A stretch of DNA of 64,000 nt, from positions 434,001 through 498,000 of the forward strand of contig NZ_CP012477.1 of NCBI RefSeq assembly GCF_001281315.1. The letters run 5' to 3'. The notes below the pieces were generated by a model, which had not been told where the DNA came from, ran no database searches, and saw only the letters and a program-made list of their open reading frames with translations. Shown here piece by piece: positions 35,702 to 42,822 of this stretch. Position 1 is the stretch's first letter; each line of letters begins with the position of its first letter. The DNA is from Arthrobacter sp. ERGS1:01 (lineage in GTDB: Bacteria; Actinomycetota; Actinomycetes; Actinomycetales; Micrococcaceae). The translations under genes and the position numbers were made by a program.

Positions 35702-36331
35702 ATGATCATGAAACTCCAAGTAGCGATGGACCTGTTGACGGTCGAAGATGCCCTCGAGTTGGCGAACCAGGTTGCCGAGTACGTGGACATTATTGAATTG
35801 GGTACTCCCTTGATCAAGGCTGCCGGGTTGGCCGCGGTGACCGCGGTGAAGAACGCGCACCCGGATAAGATCGTTTTCGCCGATATGAAGACCATGGATG
35901 CGGGCGAGTTGGAGGCCGATATCGCGTTCAAGGCCGGCGCCGATCTGATGACGGTCCTGGGTACTGCCGATGATTCCACGATTGCCGGGGCGGTCAAGGC
36001 TGCCAAGGCCCATAACAAGGGCGTCGTGGTGGATTTGATTGGTGTGGCCGATAAGGTCACCCGGGCCAAGGAAGTTCGTGCCCTGGGGGCGAAGTTCGTC
36101 GAGATGCATGCCGGCCTGGACGAGCAGGCCAAGCCCGGCTTCGATCTGCGCGGGCTGCTGACCGCGGGCGAAGAGGCCCGTGTTCCGTTCTCCGTCGCCG
36201 GTGGCGTGAACCTGAGCACCATCGAAGCCGTTCAGCGCGCTGGTGCCGACGTCGCCGTCGCCGGTGGCTTCATCTACAGCGCCCAGGACCCGGCCCTGGC
36301 CGCCAAGCAGCTCCGCGCCGCCATCATCTAA
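35702..36331 (+). CDS. hxlA: 3-hexulose-6-phosphate synthase
   Basis: 209 residues (start at ATG 35702, or ATG 35708 giving MKLQVAMDLLTVEDAL). The TIM-barrel aldolase has IVFADMKTMDAGELEADIAF, whose Asp-Lys-Thr-Met-Asp is the active-site motif of the orotidine-decarboxylase suprafamily. Also FVEMHAGLDEQ and VAGGVNLSTIEAVQRAGADV (phosphate binding). It condenses formaldehyde with ribulose 5-phosphate. Same operon as hxlB, with a 67-base gap. Two hairpins follow it. Confidence 0.95.
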   Translation: MIMKLQVAMDLLTVEDALELANQVAEYVDIIELGTPLIKAAGLAAVTAVKNAHPDKIVFADMKTMDAGELEADIAFKAGADLMTVLGTADDSTIAGAVKAAKAHNKGVVVDLIGVADKVTRAKEVRALGAKFVEMHAGLDEQAKPGFDLRGLLTAGEEARVPFSVAGGVNLSTIEAVQRAGADVAVAGGFIYSAQDPALAAKQLRAAII

Positions 36332-36340
36332 CCCCCACCA

Positions 36341-36409
36341 AGGGTGGCGCCCCACACCAAAACAGTGGGGCGCCACCCTCGGGCCGGCTCCTGGGGGAGC
36401 CGGCCCGAG
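36341..36409. terminator. Double hairpin after hxlA
   Basis: Hairpin 1 pairs 36341-36355 (AGGGTGGCGCCCCAC) with 36365-36379. Hairpin 2 pairs 36378-36391 with 36396-36409 around TGGG. The stems overlap by two bases. They lie between hxlA and the 87-residue gene. As both sides are on the plus strand, they may attenuate transcription or stabilise the hxl mRNA rather than fully stop it. Confidence 0.6.
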
Positions 36410-36443
36410 GGGCATCCCCATCCCTGGAAGGAAGCCGTTCATC

Positions 36444-36707
36444 ATGCGTAGTCAAGGCACCGAGCATTTGGAAGTCGTCGTGACCAAACCTGGTCAACTG
36501 CACGAGTTGCTCGACAATGCGGAGGCCGTGCTCCGGAAGGTGGCAATAGCCCAACGGTCCGCCGGCATCCTGGTGACCCGTCATGATCCGCTCCGCTACA
36601 CGCTTGCCCTCTGCGACGCGGTCCCCTTCGGCGAGACCTGGGAGCAGACACTGTCGCGGCCGTTGGTCAACGGTCGCACCGCCGGGCCGTCACCGGTCGA
36701 AAATTAG
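36444..36707 (+). CDS. Small protein of unknown function in the RuMP operon
   Basis: 87 residues from ATG 36444, with GGAAGGAAG upstream. Sequence MRSQGTEHLEVVVTKPGQLH, then an alpha-helix LLDNAEAVLRKVAIAQRSAG and ILVTRHDPLRYTLALCDAVP. It looks like a compact soluble alpha/beta protein with one cysteine. It sits between hxlA and zwf, nine bases before zwf, so it is co-expressed with them. I do not recognise it. A small regulatory or assembly partner of the pathway is possible but speculative. Confidence 0.65.
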   Translation: MRSQGTEHLEVVVTKPGQLHELLDNAEAVLRKVAIAQRSAGILVTRHDPLRYTLALCDAVPFGETWEQTLSRPLVNGRTAGPSPVEN

Positions 36708-36716
36708 AAGGCCACA

Positions 36717-38291
36717 ATGTCCGTACATTTCATCGATTCGTGCGTGACGTCCGGAAGTACCGTCACCTCCGGGCGCAACCCGCTCCGGGACAGCCGGGAC
36801 CGCAGGCTGTCCCAGGTGGCGGGCCCGTCGTCGCTGGTCCTCTTCGGGATCACCGGCGACCTCGCCCGCAAGAAACTCATGCCCGCCGTGTACGACCTCG
36901 TCAATCGGGGGCTGCTGCCGCCCAGCTTTGCCGTGGTGGGCTTCGCCCGGGCCAACCGGGAGAATGAAGATTTCATCGCCGAAATCAAGGAAGCTGTCCA
37001 GGCCTATTGCCGGACCCCCTTTGATGAAGCGGTGTGGAACCAGCTTGCCGAGGGCCTCAGTTTTGTCCGGGGCGAGTTCGACGACGACGATGCCTTCGTC
37101 CGGCTTGCCGCCATGCTGGCCGAGCTCGATGAGCAGCGGGGCACGCAGGGTAACCATGCGTTCTACCTCTCGATCCCGCCGAAGGCCTTTGAACTGGTCT
37201 GCCGCCAACTGTCCAAGCACGGCCTGGCCCAGGCCGAGGGTGAGAAGTGGCGCCGGGTGGTGATCGAGAAGCCGTTCGGGCACAACCTCGAATCGGCCCG
37301 GACGTTGAACAGCATCGTCGAATCGGTGTTCCCGCCCGACGCCGTGTTCCGGATCGACCACTACCTGGGCAAGGAAACGGTCCAGAACATCCTGGCGCTG
37401 CGCTTCGCGAACCAGTTCTTTGAACCGCTCTGGAACGCGAACTATGTGGACCATGTGCAGATCACGATGGCCGAGGACATTGGCACCGGTGGTCGGGCCG
37501 GTTACTACGACGGTGTGGGCGCGGCCCGTGACGTCATCCAAAACCATCTCCTGCAGTTGTTGGCCCTGACGGCCATGGAGGAGCCCATCTCCTTCAACGC
37601 CGAGGACCTGCGTGCGGAGAAGGAAAAAGTCCTCGCCGCCGTGAAACTGCCGGCGGATTTGTCCACGCATTCGGCGCGCGGCCAGTTTGCCGGCGGCTGG
37701 CAGGGCGGCGAGCAGGTCCTCGGTTACCTGCAGGAGGAGGGCATTCCGGCCGATTCGACCACGGAGACCTTTGCCGCGATCCGCCTGGACATCAACACCC
37801 GCCGCTGGTCCGGGGTCCCGTTCTACCTGCGGGCCGGCAAGCGGCTGGGCCGGCGGGTCACCGAGATCGCGGTCGTGTTCAAACGGGCACCCAATCTGTT
37901 GTTCACCGACCATGCGGAGGATGACTTCGGTCAGAATGCCGTGGTGATCCGGGTCCAGCCCGATGAGGGTGTGACGATCCGTTTTGGGTCCAAGGTGCCG
38001 GGCACGCAGATGGAAGTCCGCGATGTCACAATGGACTTTGGCTACGGGCACGCGTTCACCGAATCGAGCCCGGAAGCCTACGAACGCCTCATCCTGGATG
38101 TGCTGCTCGGCGAACCGCCGTTGTTCCCGCGCCACCAGGAAGTGGAACTGTCCTGGAAGATCCTGGACCCGTTTGAGAAGTTTTGGGCTGCCGAGAACGT
38201 GCAGCCCGAAAGTTATGAACCCGGCAGCTGGGGGCCGGCGTCAGCGGATGAACTGCTGGCCCGGGATGGAAGAACCTGGAGAAGGCCATGA
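36717..38291 (+). CDS. zwf: Glucose-6-phosphate 1-dehydrogenase
   Basis: 524 residues. NADP-binding SSLVLFGITGDLARKKLMPA at the N-terminus, the catalytic RIDHYLGKETVQN and the C-terminal domain (FYLRAGKRLGRRVTEIAVVF) are all intact. It oxidises glucose 6-phosphate to 6-phosphogluconolactone. In this operon it likely belongs to the cyclic oxidation of formaldehyde as well as pentose-phosphate supply. It overlaps opcA by ATGA (38288-38291). No 6-phosphogluconolactonase gene is present in the window. Confidence 0.97.
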   Translation: MSVHFIDSCVTSGSTVTSGRNPLRDSRDRRLSQVAGPSSLVLFGITGDLARKKLMPAVYDLVNRGLLPPSFAVVGFARANRENEDFIAEIKEAVQAYCRTPFDEAVWNQLAEGLSFVRGEFDDDDAFVRLAAMLAELDEQRGTQGNHAFYLSIPPKAFELVCRQLSKHGLAQAEGEKWRRVVIEKPFGHNLESARTLNSIVESVFPPDAVFRIDHYLGKETVQNILALRFANQFFEPLWNANYVDHVQITMAEDIGTGGRAGYYDGVGAARDVIQNHLLQLLALTAMEEPISFNAEDLRAEKEKVLAAVKLPADLSTHSARGQFAGGWQGGEQVLGYLQEEGIPADSTTETFAAIRLDINTRRWSGVPFYLRAGKRLGRRVTEIAVVFKRAPNLLFTDHAEDDFGQNAVVIRVQPDEGVTIRFGSKVPGTQMEVRDVTMDFGYGHAFTESSPEAYERLILDVLLGEPPLFPRHQEVELSWKILDPFEKFWAAENVQPESYEPGSWGPASADELLARDGRTWRRP

Positions 38292-39295
38292 TTGTTGATT
38301 TGTCAGCGACTACCACGTCGAAGATTGCCAAGAAGATCACCTCCCTGCGGGAACAGGGCGGCGTGAATGCCCTGGGCCGGGTCATGACCCTTGTGGTCAT
38401 CACCAAGAACGGGCTCGAGGAGGAAGCCATCGAGGCGGCCAACCTAGCCAGCCGCGAACACCCCTGCCGCATCATCGTCGTCACGGATGCCGGTGCCGAT
38501 GCGCCCACCCGGTTGGATGCCCAGATCCGGGTCGGTGGTGACGCCGGCGCCTCCGAGATGATCGTGCTGCGTGGCTACGGGGAACTGGCCGGCGCCAGCG
38601 AGTCACTCATCGCGGGGTTGTTGCTCCCGGACGCCCCGATCGTGGCGTGGTGGCCGCACGGCGCCCCGGCCAATGCGGGGCAGATTTCCATTGGCAGGAT
38701 CGCGCACCGGCGCATCACCGATGCGGCCAACGAGGCGGACCCGCAACAAGCCCTGGCCGCACTCCGGCGCAGTTACACTGCCGGGGACACGGATCTGGCC
38801 TGGACCCGGCTGACGAACTGGCGGATCCAACTCGCCTCGATCCTGGACCAGCTCGACGCCTCACCCATCACCGCTGTCACGGTTGAAGGTGCCCCCGATT
38901 CACCCAGCACCACCTTGCTGGCAGCCTGGCTGCACCGGGCCCTGGGTGCTCCCGTGACCATCCTCAAGCAGCCGGCCGGCTCCGGGATTCGCGGGGTCCG
39001 GCTTTACCGGGCCGCGGGAGAGATCCGCCTGGCCCGGCACGGACACGGCGCCAACGGATTGACCGTGACCGAACTGACCCAGCCCGGACAACCCCTCCAA
39101 CGAATCTCCCTGCCACCCCGGACCCTCCAGGACTGCCTGACAGAGGAACTGCGGCGCCTGGGCCCCGACGACGTCTTCGGTGAAACACTCCGCAGCCTTG
39201 AGCCGGGCCCGGCCCACCAACAAATCCGCTCCACCGTCACCAGGGGCGCCCAGACGAAACTCGCCCAGAATCGACTGGAACTGGTCCCCGCCTAA
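38288..39295 (+). CDS. opcA: Glucose-6-phosphate dehydrogenase assembly protein OpcA
   Basis: 335 residues (MIVDLSATTTSKIAKKITSL). The family is known from cyanobacteria and actinobacteria as the activator and assembly partner of Zwf, and adjacency to zwf is the rule. Characteristic stretches are CRIIVVTDAGADAPTRLDAQ, LIAGLLLPDAPIVAWWPHGA and AARSYTAG-like segments later. It is coupled to zwf by a four-base overlap and ends with a strong terminator, closing the operon. Confidence 0.95.
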   Translation: MIVDLSATTTSKIAKKITSLREQGGVNALGRVMTLVVITKNGLEEEAIEAANLASREHPCRIIVVTDAGADAPTRLDAQIRVGGDAGASEMIVLRGYGELAGASESLIAGLLLPDAPIVAWWPHGAPANAGQISIGRIAHRRITDAANEADPQQALAALRRSYTAGDTDLAWTRLTNWRIQLASILDQLDASPITAVTVEGAPDSPSTTLLAAWLHRALGAPVTILKQPAGSGIRGVRLYRAAGEIRLARHGHGANGLTVTELTQPGQPLQRISLPPRTLQDCLTEELRRLGPDDVFGETLRSLEPGPAHQQIRSTVTRGAQTKLAQNRLELVPA

Positions 39296-39310
39296 GGACC
39301 ATGCATCAAC

Positions 39311-39352
39311 AAGGGGTCCAACGGAGCGCTTCCGCGCTCCGTTGGACCCCTT
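39311..39352 (+). terminator. Intrinsic terminator after opcA
   Basis: A perfect 19-bp stem (39311-39329 with 39334-39352) around a TTCC loop, running into CCCCTTTTG. It ends the hxlB-opcA transcript. The hairpin is symmetric and probably also stops the convergent iclR transcript, whose stop is at 39366. Confidence 0.85.
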
Positions 39353-39365
39353 TTGCCGTTTCCCG

Positions 39366-40108
39366 TCAGAACAGGAACGGTGCCAGTCGTGTCGAGAGTT
39401 CACGGGCCGATTCCGCATGCTCACTGATGGTGCTGAACCGGTCCGAGGGGCCGGAGAGGCAGATCGCTGCACCGATGGACCCATTGGGCATCCTCACGGG
39501 AAGCGCCAGGGTGGCGGAGCCTTGCTCCAACTCGTTGATCTCTGAGGCCTCGCCGTTGAACCGCACCGCCACGAGGGACTCCTCCAGCGCCCGCCTGTCC
39601 GTGATGGTGTGCTGTGTCAGCTTCATCAACGGCCCGCTCGGAAGAGGGGACGCCGAATCGCCAAGCGAGGCAAGCATCAGTTTCCCTGCGGCCGAGGCAT
39701 GCGGATACCGGAGCATCTCAAAGGTTGATTGGAGCGGATAGTCCGGATCCTCGTCGCCGACCCGCAGGGAGGCGTTGCGGAACATGACCAGGTGCACGGC
39801 AAATCGTTTCCCGCTCCGGAACTTCTCCACTACCTGGCGGGCCGCCGTGGGAACTGTTGGCGGGGTGGCAGCCGTGATCAAGCCCGAAATGGCGTGGCCC
39901 AGCGCAAATCCGCGGAGGTCGGAGGTGCGGGCAAGGTATTCGTCGCCAACCAAGGCATTGAGCATCCGGTAGGCGGTCGCCGGGGGCATCTTCAGCGCAT
40001 CGGTGATTTCCTTCGCCGTAGTCCCGGTCCCCAACTGGGCCACGATCTCCAAGATCCGCAGTGAGTTTGATGCCGTGCTGGGCCCGGACGTTCAGACCTG
40101 TAGCTCAT
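39366..40108 (-). CDS. IclR-family regulator, apparent 5' frameshift
   Basis: The IclR domains are clear: helix-turn-helix LGTGTTAKEITDALKMPPAT, AYRMLNALVGDEYLARTSDL, then a ligand-binding domain ending NGSIGAAICLSGPSDR. In the main frame the first usable codon is TTG 40052, which cuts the first helix. ATG 40108 overlaps the permease stop (ATGA) and gives MSYRSERPG before running out of frame. One extra base in GGGCCC (40080-40085) joins it to PSTASNSLRILEIVAQ, the canonical IclR start. It is co-transcribed with the amine-type permease. Confidence 0.8.
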
Positions 40109-41577
40109 TGGACGGGACCGCCACGAAACAGGTCCATTTCCCGGGTCTCGTCGTAGATGCCCACCGACGCCAGGCGCGCGGGCCGCCGGAGGCGCAGGAA
40201 CAAGGCGTAGAGCACGCTGGCCAGGAGGACGCCACAATAGATAAAGGTCTGCGGGCGGCCATCGCCGATGGATAATGTGGCAGCTTTCCAAAGGACTGCG
40301 CCAAGGGCGAGGGAGGTTGCGGCCCCCAGAATCCAACTCGCGTAGGTATCCTCGCCAATCCGGCGCAGGAAGAAAGGCAGCGAAGCGCTGGCAAGGATAT
40401 AGGCGCCCAGGTACCCATAGGCGCCCAAAGTGAAGAGCATGACGAGGCCCTGCTCGGCGCTGGCGCCGGAGACGATGACCACAACGGGAACCAAGGCGAT
40501 CACCGGCATGACCACCATGATTGCCATCGAGGGGGTCTTGTAGGAGGGATGGGTGCGCCCGACCACCCGCGGTGCAACACCTTCCCTGCCCATGCAGAAA
40601 AATATCCGGGCAAGCGCATTGACGGAGGCGATTGCGCAGGCGAAGAACGATGCGGCGATACCCAGGTCAAGCACTGCGGCGAATACGGGGGAAGTCTGGG
40701 AAAACAGGTCGGACAACGGTGTGGAGCTGGACGTAATGCTTAACGGTGCATCGTGCAGGGCCACGTCCTGTGCCGTGACGGCAAGTAGGTACAGCACTCC
40801 GGTCACGATGGGGGTCCAGGTAATGGCCCGGGGGACGCTCACGAACGGTTTGTATGCCTCGCCTCCCAGCGTCGTCGGGCTTTCGAAACCGACAAATGCG
40901 CTTACGGCTACGACTATTCCGATCCACAACGAGTCGAAGTTTCCGTTCCAGGCAAACACGCTTGCGACACTCACCGTTGGTGTGTTGAAGGCGAAGTAGA
41001 CAACCATGAGGATGGTCAGGACTGCGATGGAAATGGACTCCATCAACAACGTAAACCATGCCGATACCTGGATGCCGCGCACCATGAGGAAACAGGCGGC
41101 AGTCGCGGCAACCAGGACCACCAACACGGTGAAAATCTTTGGATTCGCCAACTGCACCCCGAGGTTGAAGAACAGTTGGGTGATGTAGGTGCCCACCACC
41201 AGCAGGCCGGCCATGGCCACGAGGCCGTAGCCAAAGATCGCCGACCAGCCCACGGTGATGGCCGTTCGCTGGCCCAGGCCCTTGGCCGTGTAGCTGTACA
41301 GGCCGCTGACGGCGGCCATGCGTTTTGCCATCGGCCTCAGGCACAGGGAAACCAGAATCATGATGGCCATGGTTGCGCCGAACGTCAGCACCAGGTTCGG
41401 TCCGGTGGAGCCAAAAATCAGGGCAGGGAAGATCAGCGCCGGAATCACCGACATGGCGCCGGCCGGTGCCACGGCGGCCACCGCTTGCGCAAAGACCGGC
41501 AGGAAGGAGAGCTTTCGGCGGCTTAGGCCCTCCACCGGGGAGCGGGCAGTGATGAAGCGGTCACCGTGAGTAGACAC
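40105..41577 (-). CDS. APC-family permease paired with iclR
   Basis: 490 residues from GTG 41577 (MSTHGDRFITARSPVEGLSR); a GTG at 41628 would add 17 residues and the choice is uncertain. Twelve membrane segments follow. APC landmarks are SVIPALIFPALIFGSTGPNL, MAAVSGLYSYTAKGLGQRTA, AVSAFVGFESPTTLGGEAYK and ALARIFFCMGREGVAPRVVG. Related permeases carry amines or amino acids. Being next to iclR and the oxidase promoter region suggests a role in uptake of the amine substrate or of a related compound. Confidence 0.85.
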   Translation of the reverse strand: MSTHGDRFITARSPVEGLSRRKLSFLPVFAQAVAAVAPAGAMSVIPALIFPALIFGSTGPNLVLTFGATMAIMILVSLCLRPMAKRMAAVSGLYSYTAKGLGQRTAITVGWSAIFGYGLVAMAGLLVVGTYITQLFFNLGVQLANPKIFTVLVVLVAATAACFLMVRGIQVSAWFTLLMESISIAVLTILMVVYFAFNTPTVSVASVFAWNGNFDSLWIGIVVAVSAFVGFESPTTLGGEAYKPFVSVPRAITWTPIVTGVLYLLAVTAQDVALHDAPLSITSSSTPLSDLFSQTSPVFAAVLDLGIAASFFACAIASVNALARIFFCMGREGVAPRVVGRTHPSYKTPSMAIMVVMPVIALVPVVVIVSGASAEQGLVMLFTLGAYGYLGAYILASASLPFFLRRIGEDTYASWILGAATSLALGAVLWKAATLSIGDGRPQTFIYCGVLLASVLYALFLRLRRPARLASVGIYDETREMDLFRGGPVQ

Positions 41578-41698
41578 TGAGCATCGACTTTCCCTCCGAC
41601 GGGCAGGCCCGCCTTGGCTATGGGACACAAGTCATCGACCCGAAGTCCAAAACATTAGCATTCCCGGATCGGCAATCACACCATGTGGCAGGTTTCTT

Positions 41699-41866
41699 AA
41701 TGTTTCCAACATGTAAACTGCGTTGGGAAAATAGGTCAGAGAGTTTCTCACGTAAATATTCAATAAGGACTCGCCTCAAAGAAATTCTTGATGTAATCGC
41801 AATTCGCAAAAAAGGGTTATTCGACCTGTTTTAGTTCGGTCGGGTCCTTGGTGGAGCTCGACCGAT
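41699..41866 (+). repeat. Duplicated amine-oxidase promoter element, copy R1
   Basis: AATGTTTCCAACATGTAAAC at 41699 begins a stretch that matches R2 (42374-42541) at about 80 percent over ~90 bases. A second match (GTGGAGCTCG) follows at nearly the same spacing. It contains TTTCCAAC...GTTGGGAAA, an inverted repeat suited to a dimeric regulator. The repeat lies 120 bases upstream of the minus-strand permease and keeps the orientation of R2. It is probably a duplicated remnant, possibly still an operator. Confidence 0.6.
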
Positions 41867-42083
41867 CCGCCAAAAGTTGGGAATGCCGTCGTCGTCGGCG
41901 GGCCTGTCCATCCCTGGCTCCGGTTTCCCGCCAGTTGGCGGCGGAGAAGGCCGACACGGTTTGCGCCCACATGGGTAGCTCGCCGGGGTCCGACCCACCC
42001 GCCCAAGGGTCCGCTCGATCCCTGCAGCCATCCTCATTGGTCCTTTTGGGCCTGAATCTAGCGGGTTTCGGCCATTTGGCGGC
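41867..42083. other. No gene seen between R1 and the promoter-block relic
   Basis: These ~215 bases have several short open frames, none with recognisable content, ribosome site or codon bias. The sequence is GC-rich, in contrast to the AT-rich repeats on both sides. It could be the decayed body of a lost gene. Confidence 0.4.
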
Positions 42084-42153
42084 CCAATCCTAAAGTGTAG
42101 TTAGAACCATCAAAAAACAGTGTTTCCCCCGCCCGCTTGTTTGGGGATCATGG
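42084..42153 (+). promoter_or_regulatory. RuMP promoter block, copy 2 (ahead of the tkt relic)
   Basis: It repeats CCAATCCTAAAGTGTAGTTA, then GAACCATCAAAAAACAGTGT and CTTGTTT...CATGG in the order of copy 1. Its left half is closer to copy 1 than copy 3 is. The core half-site is mutated (GAACCAT instead of GAACTGT), which would weaken the ACTGT/ACAGT palindrome. It lies 64 bases before a GTG codon that begins like tkt. Confidence 0.6.
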
Positions 42154-42217
42154 ATACCAACCGGAAAGCATCCGTCCGGCAGTTACGGGCCGACGGTCGA
42201 ATCGAAGGGGATCAATC

Positions 42218-42316
42218 GTGAATCCAACAGCGAATGCACAAGTGGTGAAGCAATCATCACGGGCAGACACTGGGCAGCAACTTTCCCTCAGGAGGGCGGG
42301 GCCTCCTGGACCATGA
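42218..42316 (+). pseudogene. Relic of a transketolase 5' end (32-codon frame)
   Basis: GTG AAT CCA AC at 42218 matches the first eleven bases of the tkt coding region. The bases before it (CGAAGGGGATC..ATC) match the tkt leader (CGAAGAGGATC....ATC). The frame then diverges and stops at 42316 after 32 codons. With promoter copy 2 upstream, this looks like a truncated duplicate of the tkt promoter and start. It may still produce a short peptide. Confidence 0.55.
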
Positions 42317-42373
42317 GAGGCGCAAATCGCCGGCGTGCAAGTGCCGGCAATGACCGTCGCGGACATGATTTGG

Positions 42374-42541
42374 AATGTTTCCAACATGTTAACTGCAGTG
42401 GGAAAACGGGGATTCGAATTTCTCATGTAAATATTCAGCAAAGACTCGCCTAAATGAATTCACTGACGTACTTTTACTTACGTGAAAAGAGTCAAAGTGA
42501 CTCACGTCACGCCAGTAGAGCTCAGAGTGGAGCTCGGCTGA
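42374..42541 (+). repeat. Amine-oxidase promoter element, copy R2
   Basis: The matching copy of R1, with AATGTTTCCAACATGTTAAC and CATGTAAATATTCA...GACTCGCCT conserved. It carries the palindrome AACATGTT and TTTCC...GGAAA half-sites. It ends about 280 bases before the amine oxidase ATG, with no credible gene between. It is probably the distal promoter region of that operon. The neighbouring IclR protein is a candidate ligand. Confidence 0.6.
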
Positions 42542-42643
42542 CCCTCTAGAAACAGAGAAAGTCGGGTTTGCAGGCGATACCTCCCGAATCCCAACCAGGA
42601 TTTTGGAGAACGCGTGCAGCGCAGTCCTCAATGCATCAATGAT

Positions 42644-42675
42644 GAACAGTTCTGACAATGACGAACAGTTCTGAC
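42644..42675. promoter_or_regulatory. Tandem GAACAGTTCTGAC sites before the amine oxidase
   Basis: GAACAGTTCTGAC occurs at 42644-42656 and 42663-42675, spaced 19 bases. Its complement GTCAGAACTGTTC shares GTCAGAACTGT with the core of the hxlB promoter block. The pair lies about 150 bases upstream of the oxidase start. The same regulator may control the oxidase and the RuMP genes. Confidence 0.45.
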
Positions 42676-42822
42676 GGTCCAAAGATCCTTAGCTATCCAG
42701 CGGCGCCGCAACGGCCACTACGGCCTGGCGGGCCGGATACCGGATCAAGTCCGGCTTTTGACTCACCTCAACTGCCAGGCGACACGGACACTCATCCTGA
42801 ACAAAGAACCAAGGAGAAAACC

